From an uncultured Clostridia bacterium (GTDB lineage: Bacteria; Bacillota; Clostridia; Christensenellales; UBA1242): a stretch of 64,000 nucleotides of DNA. The DNA lies in assembly GCA_934777505.1 (NCBI GenBank), contig CAKVNM010000004.1, forward strand, positions 62,001 through 126,000, written 5' to 3'. The translations under genes were made by a program, and so were the position numbers. Position 1 is the stretch's first letter. Every line of letters begins with the position of its first letter. This document shows positions 34,515 through 42,182 of the stretch, piece after piece. Below the pieces are notes generated by a model, which searched no databases, was not told where the DNA came from, and was given only the letters and a program-made list of their open reading frames with translations.

Positions 34515-35453
34515 ATGATACTGAGCGTTTCAAGAAGAACGGATATTCCTGCGTTTTATAGTAATTGGTTTTTTAAGTGCTTGGAAGATGGTTTTGTATT
34601 AGTCCCAAATCCAATAAATCCTAAAAAGATTGCTAAAATACCGCTTAAAAAGTTCGAGATAAAAAATGTTTTTACTAATTTGGTTGGAGATAAAAGTATT
34701 CAAACCGAAGGGAATATTGAAGGCATAGTTTTTTGGTCTAAAAATCCAAAGCCCATGCTTGAACAAATTGATAAGTTAAACGATTTTGTTTTCTACTTTC
34801 TTTACACTTTAAATCCTTATCCAAATTGGATAGAAGGTGGACTTCCACCACTTGAAGAAAGAATTAAAACATTTAAGGAACTCACAAAACATTGCCCAGT
34901 TATTTGGAGATACGACCCAATTTTACTAGCGAACGGTATAGATATAGATTGGCACATAAAAAATTTTAAATATTTGTGTGAAAGTTTAAAAGGCTACACA
35001 AATCATTGCAAAGTCAGTTTTGTTATAGAAACCTACTCAGGCTGTTCCAAAAGTGTTCATGCTCCAAGCGAAAGCGAGAAAAATATTTTGATGGGAAAAT
35101 TTTCTAAAATCGCAAAAGAAAACGGCATACAAATTGAATCGTGTGCAGAGAGTGGTGATTGGTCAAAATTTGGAATTGTTCCAAGCAAATGTATTGACGG
35201 AGAAATTTTTGAAAATTTGCTCACAAAGAAGTATCAAAATCAAGGATTGACATTTAAAAGAAAGAACAATAAAATTGACGGACAAAGAAAAAATTGTGGC
35301 TGTATGCCGGCAGTAGACATTGGCAGGTATGATACTTGCAATCACAACTGTAATTATTGCTATGCTCGAAAAAGCAAGCACTCGTCAATGTATGATATTC
35401 CACAAGGCGAAATTTACGACAGAAAAACGGAACTCGAATTTGAAGTGTTTTAA
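34515..35453 (+). CDS. DUF1848 protein with C-terminal CX3CX2C motif
   Basis: 312 residues from ATG 34515 (TTGGAG, 6-nt spacing). The N-terminus MILSVSRRTDIPAFYSNWFFKCLEDG is the DUF1848 signature, followed by VFWSKNP and CPVIWRYDPILL. The C-terminus has CGCMPAVDIGRYDTCNHNCNYCYA, whose CNHNCNYC matches the radical-SAM CX3CX2C iron-sulphur motif but placed at the end of the protein. A TIM-barrel-like fold and cluster binding are likely; the reaction is unknown. Stands alone. Confidence 0.8.
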   Translation: MILSVSRRTDIPAFYSNWFFKCLEDGFVLVPNPINPKKIAKIPLKKFEIKNVFTNLVGDKSIQTEGNIEGIVFWSKNPKPMLEQIDKLNDFVFYFLYTLNPYPNWIEGGLPPLEERIKTFKELTKHCPVIWRYDPILLANGIDIDWHIKNFKYLCESLKGYTNHCKVSFVIETYSGCSKSVHAPSESEKNILMGKFSKIAKENGIQIESCAESGDWSKFGIVPSKCIDGEIFENLLTKKYQNQGLTFKRKNNKIDGQRKNCGCMPAVDIGRYDTCNHNCNYCYARKSKHSSMYDIPQGEIYDRKTELEFEVF

Positions 35454-35565
35454 AAGTGTTTCGATAATTTTGGAAATAATATGAAGAAATAAAAAAAGAT
35501 TTGTGAAAAACTAAGTTGTTCTAACTAATTTGTTAAAGCATATCTTAAAGTCATCATTGGCTCAT

Positions 35566-35595
35566 GCGAAGGGATTTGTTTTCCTTCGTTTTTTA
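35566..35595 (+). terminator. Terminator in the gap after the DUF1848 gene
   Basis: CGAAGG pairs with CCTTCG around a 10-nt loop, followed by six T. It is 115 nt past the stop; nothing else is recognised in 35454-35686. Confidence 0.7.
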
Positions 35596-35686
35596 TTAGT
35601 GAAATTGGTGTTTTAACCTTAAAACTATTTGTGTTAATATTCTTTGTTTTACAATAGTAAAATGTAGAGTTGAGAAGATCTAAATA

Positions 35687-35715
35687 TTGACTATTGTGAT
35701 TAATTGTGATATATT
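35687..35715 (+). promoter_or_regulatory. Promoter of the leader ORF and 241-residue gene
   Basis: -35 TTGACT (35687-35692), 17-bp spacer, -10 TATATT (35710-35715). Confidence 0.75.
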
Positions 35716-35739
35716 AAAGGTAGAAAAAAGGGAGATTTT

Positions 35740-35820
35740 ATGGATATTCTATCTTTTAAAAATAAAAGCAATTTGGATTGTTTAAAATGCTTTAACAAAC
35801 AACTTTCTAGCAATATTTAA
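35740..35820 (+). CDS. 26-residue leader ORF
   Basis: ATG after AAAGGGAGA (good spacing), encoding MDILSFKNKSNLDCLKCF and eight further residues, then TAA. The next gene begins 3 nt later with hardly any ribosome binding site of its own. This looks like a leader peptide for translational coupling. Alternatively it is the decayed start of an older, longer gene. Confidence 0.45.
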   Translation: MDILSFKNKSNLDCLKCFNKQLSSNI

Positions 35821-35823
35821 GAA

Positions 35824-36549
35824 ATGAACGCATTTGGATTAAGTAAATTATATAAAGAATTAAAGGCGCAGAGAGAAAATTTTAAAGCGTTTCTTGATGG
35901 TTTTGATCCTTTTGATGACAAAGAATTTTTACGTCGTTTGCAGGAATTTTATTCTTGGCACGCAGAAAAATTGTTGATAGAGTACAATTCTAATGTAAAA
36001 ATAAAAAATAAGAAAAAGGTTGTCGTAAAAACGAACGATTACTATCCTTTTTTGAATCAAGAAGGCAGTGGTAGAGATTTTAGTTACTGGACAGAGTGGT
36101 ATCCAAGGAATTATGAAATTTTGTGCGATAAGTCCTTTAAATTTGAAAAAAGAATATACACAAAGCAAGAATTAAGCGAGTTATGCAAACAGGACAAAAT
36201 TATTGTTTTGAACAGAAATAAGGTAGATTTTTCTAACGAAGTTGATGTGGATATTGCTTCAACTGCCGTAAAAGAATTGAGTAAAGTGCCATTGAACAAA
36301 TACGAACTTCCTTTATGTTTTCAAAATAAGGGAATGCTCTCAAAAAAAGAAATTGATGATGTTTACAAAGATAGTTCTAAAATATTAAAAATCATTCGCA
36401 AAGACATTAGTAAAGAACAAGCCAAGCAAGATTACATTTTACTTTGCGATGAAACAAGAAAATATCAAACCCAAATTTTATCTAAGTTGAAAGCAATTAA
36501 AGATAGAAAGAGCAAATTTGAAGAAACCGAATTTGATGAATTATATTAA
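35824..36549 (+). CDS. Unknown 241-residue cytoplasmic protein
   Basis: Not recognised. Lysine/glutamate-rich, with no signal or membrane segment. Notable segments are YPFLNQEGSGRDFSYWTEWYPRNYEIL (about residues 71-98) and a helical, charged C-terminus (residues ~170-235). Its start, 3 nt after the 26-residue leader stop, has only AAGAA nearby, so it is probably translated by coupling. It is the only intact gene in a patch of decayed ones and is AT-rich, suggesting an acquired region. Confidence 0.5.
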   Translation: MNAFGLSKLYKELKAQRENFKAFLDGFDPFDDKEFLRRLQEFYSWHAEKLLIEYNSNVKIKNKKKVVVKTNDYYPFLNQEGSGRDFSYWTEWYPRNYEILCDKSFKFEKRIYTKQELSELCKQDKIIVLNRNKVDFSNEVDVDIASTAVKELSKVPLNKYELPLCFQNKGMLSKKEIDDVYKDSSKILKIIRKDISKEQAKQDYILLCDETRKYQTQILSKLKAIKDRKSKFEETEFDELY

Positions 36550-37040
36550 TCTTTATTTAAAACAGTTTCAAATCAAATTGGTGAATTAAAAATAATAAAA
36601 TTTCTAAGTTTTAAATCATAAAACAGCGTGGCAAGAAATATCAAAGCAAGAATTGTAAAAAGGTTAGATAAGTTTAAAAGTGCAGATACCTTAATGGGTA
36701 AAAAAGAAGACTAATTATGTCTTCTTTTTATATGTAAAAATTGGAAAGGCTAAATGCTATTAGATTATAAAGATTGAGAAGAAATTTTAGGCAAAGATAC
36801 AATACTGCTATCGTGTGGACGATGAGGCCTACTTGCAAAACTCTAATCGAATATTTTTATACAGATATTGTAATAGTTATATACTTTGCATTAAGGAGTT
36901 ATTATGGATATAAAGAAATTTATTGTTCCTAGAATATTAAAAAATACCAACCAAAATTGCGAATGTGGAGACATATAATTTAGAACACAAGATTTAATTT
37001 ATATAGATCTTAAATTAGAAGTTGAAAACATTTCTAACGA
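36550..37040. other. Degraded stretch with gene remnants
   Basis: Short open pieces without full genes: NIKARIVKRLDKFKSADTL-type sequence at 36630-36714, then a terminator (36700-36730), then at 36904 an ATG with AAGGAG that encodes 24 residues ending CECGDI before a stop. Looks like decaying accessory DNA. Confidence 0.45.
36700..36730 (+). terminator. Terminator in the degraded region
   Basis: AAAGAAGAC pairs with GTCTTCTTT around TAATTAT, followed by T5. Confidence 0.75.
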
Positions 37041-37043
37041 TAA

Positions 37044-37496
37044 GAAAATATAGGGACAGCAGGAACGGACGGTAAAAAAGTAGTTTATTCGCCAGAGTTT
37101 GTTGAAAAACTATGCTATGATGAAAAAGTTTGTTTGTTCTCTCACGAGATTATGCATGACGCTTTTGACCATATTATGAGAAGTAAAGATAAGGACCCAG
37201 AACTTTGGAATATAGCGACTGACGTAGTTATTAACCAAATGCTTAAAGCGGCGTGTCTACCGTGAATAGAAGGCGGTATTGATATGCCGCAAACCACTAA
37301 TAAATCCGCTGAGGAAATGTATGAGATTTTAAAAGAGAAAAAACAACAAAATCAGCAAAACGAAACGAACAAAAATAATGATAACAAAAAACAAGAATGT
37401 CAACAAAGCAAAGCTGTTGACCAACATAAGATGTGGGAAGAAGCTGTGCGTCGCGCTGAAAGAGAACAACAAAAATCGAAATTAATATTGATTTAA
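37044..37496 (+). pseudogene. Decayed VWA-like putative metallopeptidase (DUF2201)
   Basis: One frame reads NIGTAGTDGKKVVYSPEFVEKL, then LFSHEIMHDAFDHIMRSKDKDPELWNIATDVVINQM, the N-terminal metallopeptidase domain found with MoxR ATPases (HExxH present as HEIMH). It hits an in-frame TGA at 37263-37265 and then continues as IEGGIDMPQTTNKSAEEMYEIL in the same frame, again family-like. The 5' end is lost and the VWA-like part is missing. TGA recoding is unlikely because TGA is a real stop elsewhere. Confidence 0.75.
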
Positions 37497-37897
37497 GCAC
37501 CGAGCTAGAGTTTTATCATAAAAATTTTGAAATATTAAGTGTCAAGTCTATTATTAAATTTAGAGTTACAAAAATAAAAACCACTGATTATGACGATGAA
37601 GACGCAGACAATGTTATACCTTTTCAGGTAGCCTATGCAACATCAATACATAAATCGCAAGGCTTAGAATATGATTCTGTTAAATCGTAATCACCCACGA
37701 TGTCGAAGAAAAAATATCTCATAATGTTTTTTATACAGCGATAACTAGGACAAAAAGACTTTTGAAAATTTATTGGACACCAGAGACTGAAAAAGCAACA
37801 ATTGCAAAATTTAAAACAACATTTAATGTTAGAGACGCAAAATTGTTAGCCAATAAATATAATTTGAAATTTTATAAATGTAATGACATAAAATAAC
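37490..37897 (+). pseudogene. C-terminal fragment of an SF1 helicase, frameshifted
   Basis: The frame INIDLSTELEFYHKNFEIL...NVIPFQVAYATSIHKSQGLEYDSVK shows helicase motif V. After about 37685 a frame change is needed to read ITHDVEEKISHNVFYTAITRTKRLLKIYW (motif VI) to TAA at 37897. No ATPase half remains upstream. It is therefore a truncated, frameshifted relic of a RecD/UvrD-like ATP-binding helicase fused by deletion to the metallopeptidase relic. Confidence 0.75.
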
Positions 37898-37934
37898 AAA
37901 AATATTTGTATATTTTTGCGAAAGATGTTGAAAA

Positions 37935-37951
37935 TGTCGAGTAATGTCGAA
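37935..37951 (+). promoter_or_regulatory. Paired Spo0A-like heptamers
   Basis: TGTCGAG and TGTCGAA on the same strand, 10 bp apart (start to start). Another TGTCGAA is at 38131-38137, 48 bp before the next gene. Confidence 0.3.
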
Positions 37952-38184
37952 CTAGGTGGGGTGGATTGAAATATAGTGTTGCAGAATTGATAGTTTTTTC
38001 TGTGATTTACTTGTGCAAATAGGTAAATATTTGACTTGATTTTGACTGCGGGGATATACTAAATCCGTATGGTTTTTGCTTAGTTTGTCAAGAAAAATTG
38101 CAGTTTAAAACAAAAAGGCTTGATAAATTTTGTCGAAAAATGTAAAATATATTTTAGAAAAAATATAATTTTAGGTTTGAAAAG

Positions 38185-39039
38185 ATGAAGTATTTACGGA
38201 AGATAATCATAGGAGTAGTAATTGTTGCGGTTTCAATAACGGGCATGGTTTTAATCAAAAATGGCATACGAAAAGACGCCACAATTAGCATTGACCAAAA
38301 CAGCCTAACGCTCACAATTCACGACAAAGTTGACATCAACAAAGCCTGCGGGATTAGAGTTGAAAACACCAATCAAAGTCCGTTTTACACCAGCGGAAAT
38401 GTTAGCCTTGTAAAAATTGACCCAACCACCGGTGTGATTGAATGTTTGGCGAGCGGTCAAGCGGTCGTTTCCGTAAATGTCAGGGTGGACGAAGACACCT
38501 TGATTCGTGAAGATATCGACATAACAATTTTGGACGAAACGGTTTTTGCAACCAACGCTGTGATTGAAAAAGAAACTGTTACTTTGACTAAAAATTCGAC
38601 CACAACAAACCAACTTTCGCATAACGGAAGCAATCTGGAAATTTTGGTTAGATATGAAAACTCGCTCGTTACATATGACCCAAAAACAGGTGTGATTACA
38701 AGCGGAAACACTGCTGGAACGGACACAGTTTTTGTGTATGTTCCAAAAAACGAAAAGGAATATTTTACTCTAAGTTTTACAGTTGAAGTTTGTGACGATG
38801 CAACCACAATTAGTAAAACGATTAGCCTAAATTCCACCACAAAAATTGATTTTGGCGATGAGATAATGGCAGAATTTATTCCAAATATGAACGATGTTTC
38901 GGTGTTAGACGACAGCGTTTTGACCGTGCTAGATTTTGATTGTAGTTTTCTAATCGTCAACGCCAAAAAGGTTGGTACAACAACGATTACGATTAGAAAT
39001 AACGCCATTAATGTGGTAATCGTTGTAAGTGTTGTATAA
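38185..39039 (+). CDS. Membrane-anchored Ig-like (BIG2-type) surface protein
   Basis: 284 residues. A signal anchor (KYLRKIIIGVVIVAVSITGMVLI) is followed by three repeats of a BIG2-like pattern: ISIDQNSLTLTI...VKIDPTTGVIECLASGQAVVSV, VTLTKNSTTTNQL...VTYDPKTGVITSGNTAGTDTVFV and a shorter third repeat (ISLNSTTKIDFGD...GTTTITI). These are bacterial Ig-like folds used for surface display or adhesion. No sorting motif, so it probably stays anchored by its N-terminus. A weak GGTTTGAAAAG precedes the ATG. Confidence 0.7.
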   Translation: MKYLRKIIIGVVIVAVSITGMVLIKNGIRKDATISIDQNSLTLTIHDKVDINKACGIRVENTNQSPFYTSGNVSLVKIDPTTGVIECLASGQAVVSVNVRVDEDTLIREDIDITILDETVFATNAVIEKETVTLTKNSTTTNQLSHNGSNLEILVRYENSLVTYDPKTGVITSGNTAGTDTVFVYVPKNEKEYFTLSFTVEVCDDATTISKTISLNSTTKIDFGDEIMAEFIPNMNDVSVLDDSVLTVLDFDCSFLIVNAKKVGTTTITIRNNAINVVIVVSVV

Positions 39040-39126
39040 ATTCTGCTAATAAATAAAAGAACATTTAAATATTGATTAATTCATAAAACAAACAAAAATA
39101 ACAATTATTTTATATCAATAAGTTTC

Positions 39127-39160
39127 AAAAAAAGTTAGGGAATAATCTCTAACTTTTTTG
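39127..39160 (-). terminator. Terminator of serS, probably bidirectional
   Basis: AAAAAGTTAG(G) pairs with (T)CTAACTTTTT around GAATAATC, with A- and T-runs on each side, between convergent genes. Confidence 0.85.
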
Positions 39161-39169
39161 ATATATATA

Positions 39170-40462
39170 TTACTTTTTGATTGGCTTGATAACTGTCTGT
39201 CCGCCCATAAATGGAACAAGAACATCAGGAATCTTGATTGAGCCGTCTTTTTGTTGATATTGTTCAACAATGGCAGGAATAACACGACTTGTTGCGAGTC
39301 CACTACCATTGAGTGTGTGAACGAACTCGTTTTTGTTTGTTGCAAGGTTTTTGAATTTTGTGTTGTTACGGCGTGCTTGATAATCTCTTGCGTTGGAAAC
39401 AGAAGAAACTTCTTTGTAGATGTTCATGCTTGGAATCCAAACTTCAATGTCGTATGTTCTAGCCATACTAGCAGAGCAGTCGCCAGCAGCAAGTTTGCTT
39501 GTTCTGTGGTGAAGACCAAGTTTTTCAACAAGGCGTTGAGCCTTTGCAACCATTTCTTCAAAACTCTTGTCGCTTTCTTGTGGTTTTGCGTATTGCACCA
39601 TTTCGATTTTGTTGAATTGATGACCACGAACCATGCCACGCTCTTCGGAGCGGTAACTTCCTGCTTCCTTACGATAGCAAGGAGTGTAGGCAAAGAATTT
39701 TTTTGGAAGTTCGCTTTCGCTCAAAACTTCACCAGCGTATAGATTAACAAGTGCGGTTTCTGCTGTTGGAAGAAGGAATTTTTTGTCTGGGTCGCCGTTT
39801 TCGTCAATAACCCAGTAAACTTCGTCCTTGAATTTTGGGAATTGTCCTGCGCCAAATCCGCAACTATAATTTAGTTGGTGTGGAGGCAAGATAAATTCGT
39901 AGCCGTCATTAAGGTGTTCGCTAACAAAAAAGTTGAGTAACGCCCATTCTAGTCTTGCACCAACGCCAGTGTAAATCCAGTAGCCGTTGCCACTAAGTTT
40001 TGCACCACGCTTGTAGTCGATAATGCCACAACTTTCACAAAGTTCAACATGGTTTTTTGGTTCAAAATCAAACACTGGTTTTTCGCCAAAGATTTTGATA
40101 ACTTTGTTGTTTTCTTTTTCGCCAGCAAGCAAATCTTCGTCTGGAATATTTGGTAAACCAGCAATAAAATCAAAGTTTGCTTGTTGCAACTGTTTTAGTC
40201 TTTCATCGTTGGCGGAAATTTTTTCGCCAAGTTCTTTTGTTTTTGCGATGATTTGACTAGCGTCTAGTCCTTGTTTTTTCAACTTAGCAACTTCTGCACT
40301 TGCTTGATTTCTTTTTGCTTTTAGTTCGTTTGTTGCTTGTTCAAGTTCTTTTTCTTGTCTGTCGGCAATCAAGAACTCGTCAAAACTAACATTACAACCT
40401 TTTCTTGCCAAAAGTTCTTCAACTTTTTTTGGCTCTTTTCTAATTAAGTTAATGTCTAACAT
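39170..40462 (-). CDS. serS: Seryl-tRNA synthetase
   Basis: 430 residues. N-terminal coiled-coil arm (residues ~25-105: EKELEQATNELKAKRNQASAEVAKLKKQG) that grips the long variable arm of tRNA-Ser, then the class II catalytic core with motif 2 (FAYTPCYRKEAGSYRSEERGMVRGHQFNKIEMV) and motif 3 (LNGSGLATSRVIPAIVEQYQ). It charges the two tRNA-Ser genes in this window. Start after AAGGAAG. No T-box was found upstream. Confidence 0.97.
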   Translation of the reverse strand: MLDINLIRKEPKKVEELLARKGCNVSFDEFLIADRQEKELEQATNELKAKRNQASAEVAKLKKQGLDASQIIAKTKELGEKISANDERLKQLQQANFDFIAGLPNIPDEDLLAGEKENNKVIKIFGEKPVFDFEPKNHVELCESCGIIDYKRGAKLSGNGYWIYTGVGARLEWALLNFFVSEHLNDGYEFILPPHQLNYSCGFGAGQFPKFKDEVYWVIDENGDPDKKFLLPTAETALVNLYAGEVLSESELPKKFFAYTPCYRKEAGSYRSEERGMVRGHQFNKIEMVQYAKPQESDKSFEEMVAKAQRLVEKLGLHHRTSKLAAGDCSASMARTYDIEVWIPSMNIYKEVSSVSNARDYQARRNNTKFKNLATNKNEFVHTLNGSGLATSRVIPAIVEQYQQKDGSIKIPDVLVPFMGGQTVIKPIKK

Positions 40463-40632
40463 TTCTGCTTACTTCCTTTGAATTAATAATCACCCTTAAT
40501 TATATTTTTTAGTACAAAAATTGTCAAACAATTTGGCTCTATTCGTATTTTAACTTGTATCTAGTGTGTGATGAGTCTAAACGCCGAAACCTATAAAAAT
40601 TGCCTTAACAATTTTGGCGTTACTTGTTTTGT

Positions 40633-40660
40633 TTGAAAGTTCGACTTTGTGTGATATAAT
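40633..40660 (+). promoter_or_regulatory. Promoter of the AlkD-like gene
   Basis: -35 TTGAAA (40633-40638), 16-bp spacer, extended -10 TGA-TATAAT (40655-40660). A hairpin AACGCC/GGCGTT with inner AAAATTG/CAATTTT lies just upstream (40579-40621). Confidence 0.75.
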
Positions 40661-40679
40661 TTTTTGTAGGAGAAATAGT

Positions 40680-41402
40680 ATGAATTTGGTGCGTGACAAC
40701 TGGGACGAAAAAGATATTTTGGAACTTGAAGACTATTTGAAAACTTTTTCCAAGGGCAAAGAAGCGTCTTTGTGGGAGCAACGAATAGTCAACACTTCGC
40801 TTCCATGTTTGGCAATTCCAAGCGAGATAATTCAAAACACAGCAAAGCAAATTTATAAAGGCAATTTTATGGGTTTTATTAACCTTTTTCCATGGAATTA
40901 TCATGCCGAAACCATGATTTTGGGTGCATTGATTTCTAGGATTAAAGATTTTGATACTTATTCTCAAAAACTTTTAAAGTTCGCCAAAAAATGTGATAAT
41001 TGGTCATCTTGCGATACGCTAAAATTTAATATCACAACACAAAACAAATCCAAGTTTTTCAAGTTGGCGCAAGATTTTATTTCGTCAGCCGAACCTTTTG
41101 TTAGGAGAGTCGGTTTTAGAATACTTTTTAAGTTCGTAGACAATGAGCATATTGATACTATTCTCAATATTTGCAACAGCATGAAAAATGAACAACATTA
41201 TTATGTTAACATGGTGGTAGCGTGGCTACTTTGCGAGTGCTTTGTTAAACAGCGAGAAAAAACTTTGGCGTTTTTGTTAACAAACAATCTTAACGATTTT
41301 ACTCTTAGAAAAATGATTAGCAAATGTATTGATAGTTATCGAGTGAGTGCAGAAGACAAGAAATTTTTGAAAAATTATAGGCAGAGCAAATTTTCCAACT
41401 AA
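40680..41402 (+). CDS. AlkD-type DNA alkylation repair protein
   Basis: 240 residues from ATG 40680 (TAGGAG). All-helical HEAT-like sequence with the AlkD landmarks KKCDNWSSCDTLKFNI (around the catalytic Asp region) and FVRRVGFRILFKFVD, followed by NMVVAWLLCECFVKQREKTLAFL. AlkD enzymes excise positively charged alkylated bases without flipping. It stands alone with its own promoter. A short variant of the family is possible; activity is inferred. Confidence 0.8.
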   Translation: MNLVRDNWDEKDILELEDYLKTFSKGKEASLWEQRIVNTSLPCLAIPSEIIQNTAKQIYKGNFMGFINLFPWNYHAETMILGALISRIKDFDTYSQKLLKFAKKCDNWSSCDTLKFNITTQNKSKFFKLAQDFISSAEPFVRRVGFRILFKFVDNEHIDTILNICNSMKNEQHYYVNMVVAWLLCECFVKQREKTLAFLLTNNLNDFTLRKMISKCIDSYRVSAEDKKFLKNYRQSKFSN

Positions 41403-41553
41403 TTTTGTAATTTAACTTGCAATCCTGAGCAATTTTATATATAATCAAAATGGCTTTGAAAAATGGGTGATATACAAACAGAAATAATTTATTGATTTTG
41501 CAATGCGTGATTTTGGCTAAACCAAATATGCTACTGCTAGAATTGTTTGTTAT

Positions 41554-41696
41554 GTAAGGGAGTTTAGAGTGGTCGGCGTCAAAGCGTTCGCTTATGCCAT
41601 TTGACTAATCGTCAAACTGGCGGTGTCGCTCAGCTTTGCCTTTCCCCAAAAAATGAGTTGCAATGCTATTTTTCGGGGACTCCAGCACATTCGACC
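41554..41696 (+). repeat. tRNA-Ser-associated structured repeat, copy 1
   Basis: Starts with a degenerate tRNA-Ser 5' stub (41554-41575, ending AGAGTGGTCG), then GCGTCAAAG, hairpin GCCATTTGAC/GTCAAACTGGC (41596-41621), CTTTCCCCAAAAAAT paired with ATTTTTCGGGG, and ends GCACATTCGACC (41685-41696), the exact complement of the D-arm of the tRNA-Ser just downstream (41769-41780). Related copies lie at 54885-55280 in the same orientation relative to a tRNA-Ser. Confidence 0.75.
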
Positions 41697-41752
41697 TTTT
41701 CGCTTTATTAGCCAAATTGTTGAATATGCTTTTAAATAAATCTATAAACTAT

Positions 41753-41840
41753 GGAAGGGTGTCAGAGTGGTCGAATGTGCTCGCTTGGAAAGCGGGTGTG
41801 CCTAAAAGCACCGCAGGTTCAAATCCTGTCCCTTCCGCCA
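41753..41840 (+). tRNA. tRNA-Ser(GGA)
   Basis: Acceptor GGAAGGG pairs with CCCTTCC, discriminator G, encoded CCA. Anticodon loop CTTGGAAAG gives anticodon GGA (UCC/UCU codons). A long variable arm (TGTGCCTAAAAGCACC) is typical of class II tRNA-Ser. 88 nt. Confidence 0.96.
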
Positions 41841-42151
41841 ATAATCGAGAACTTATGCAATTCGCTTGTTGTGAATATGCTTGCTTTTCTCATTAAAAAA
41901 CACTTGATTTTTTATCAGGTGTTTTTTGTTATTAAAAAGAAAAATGTAAACTTTATAAGTTTTATTTAGTAGGAATAGTTGTTGAATCATTTAGAAGCAT
42001 TTAATCAATTTGTTAATCATCGTTTTAATTTTTACCATTTAGTAAAGGTTAGCAAGTTATTGCCTTGGACGCTTGCACGGTCAAGTCGGGCAAGTTAATG
42101 TTGTTATGTAAGAGGATTAATTATTCCAAACTTTGTAATGCTGATATTATG
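41841..42151. other. Gap after tRNA-Ser(GGA)
   Basis: Holds the tRNA terminator (41894-41929). The rest is AT-rich apart from a small GC-richer patch around 42060-42095 (TTGCCTTGGACGCTTGCACG) that was not identified. Confidence 0.5.
41894..41929 (+). terminator. Terminator of tRNA-Ser(GGA)
   Basis: AAAACACTTGAT pairs with ATCAGGTGTTTT (one G-T wobble), followed by TTG. Confidence 0.85.
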
Positions 42152-42182
42152 AAAAAAAGCGAGCCAATTTGACTCGTTTTTT
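42152..42182 (-). terminator. Terminator of the ThyX-like gene
   Basis: Minus strand CGAGTC pairs with GGCTCG around AAATT, followed by CTTTTTTTC. It abuts the stop codon. Confidence 0.7.

Noticed and set aside
37263..37265. In-frame TGA as selenocysteine or recoded Trp
   Set aside because: TGA acts as a stop in yabQ and at 15649; no SECIS-like hairpin was seen; the surrounding genes are clearly decayed.
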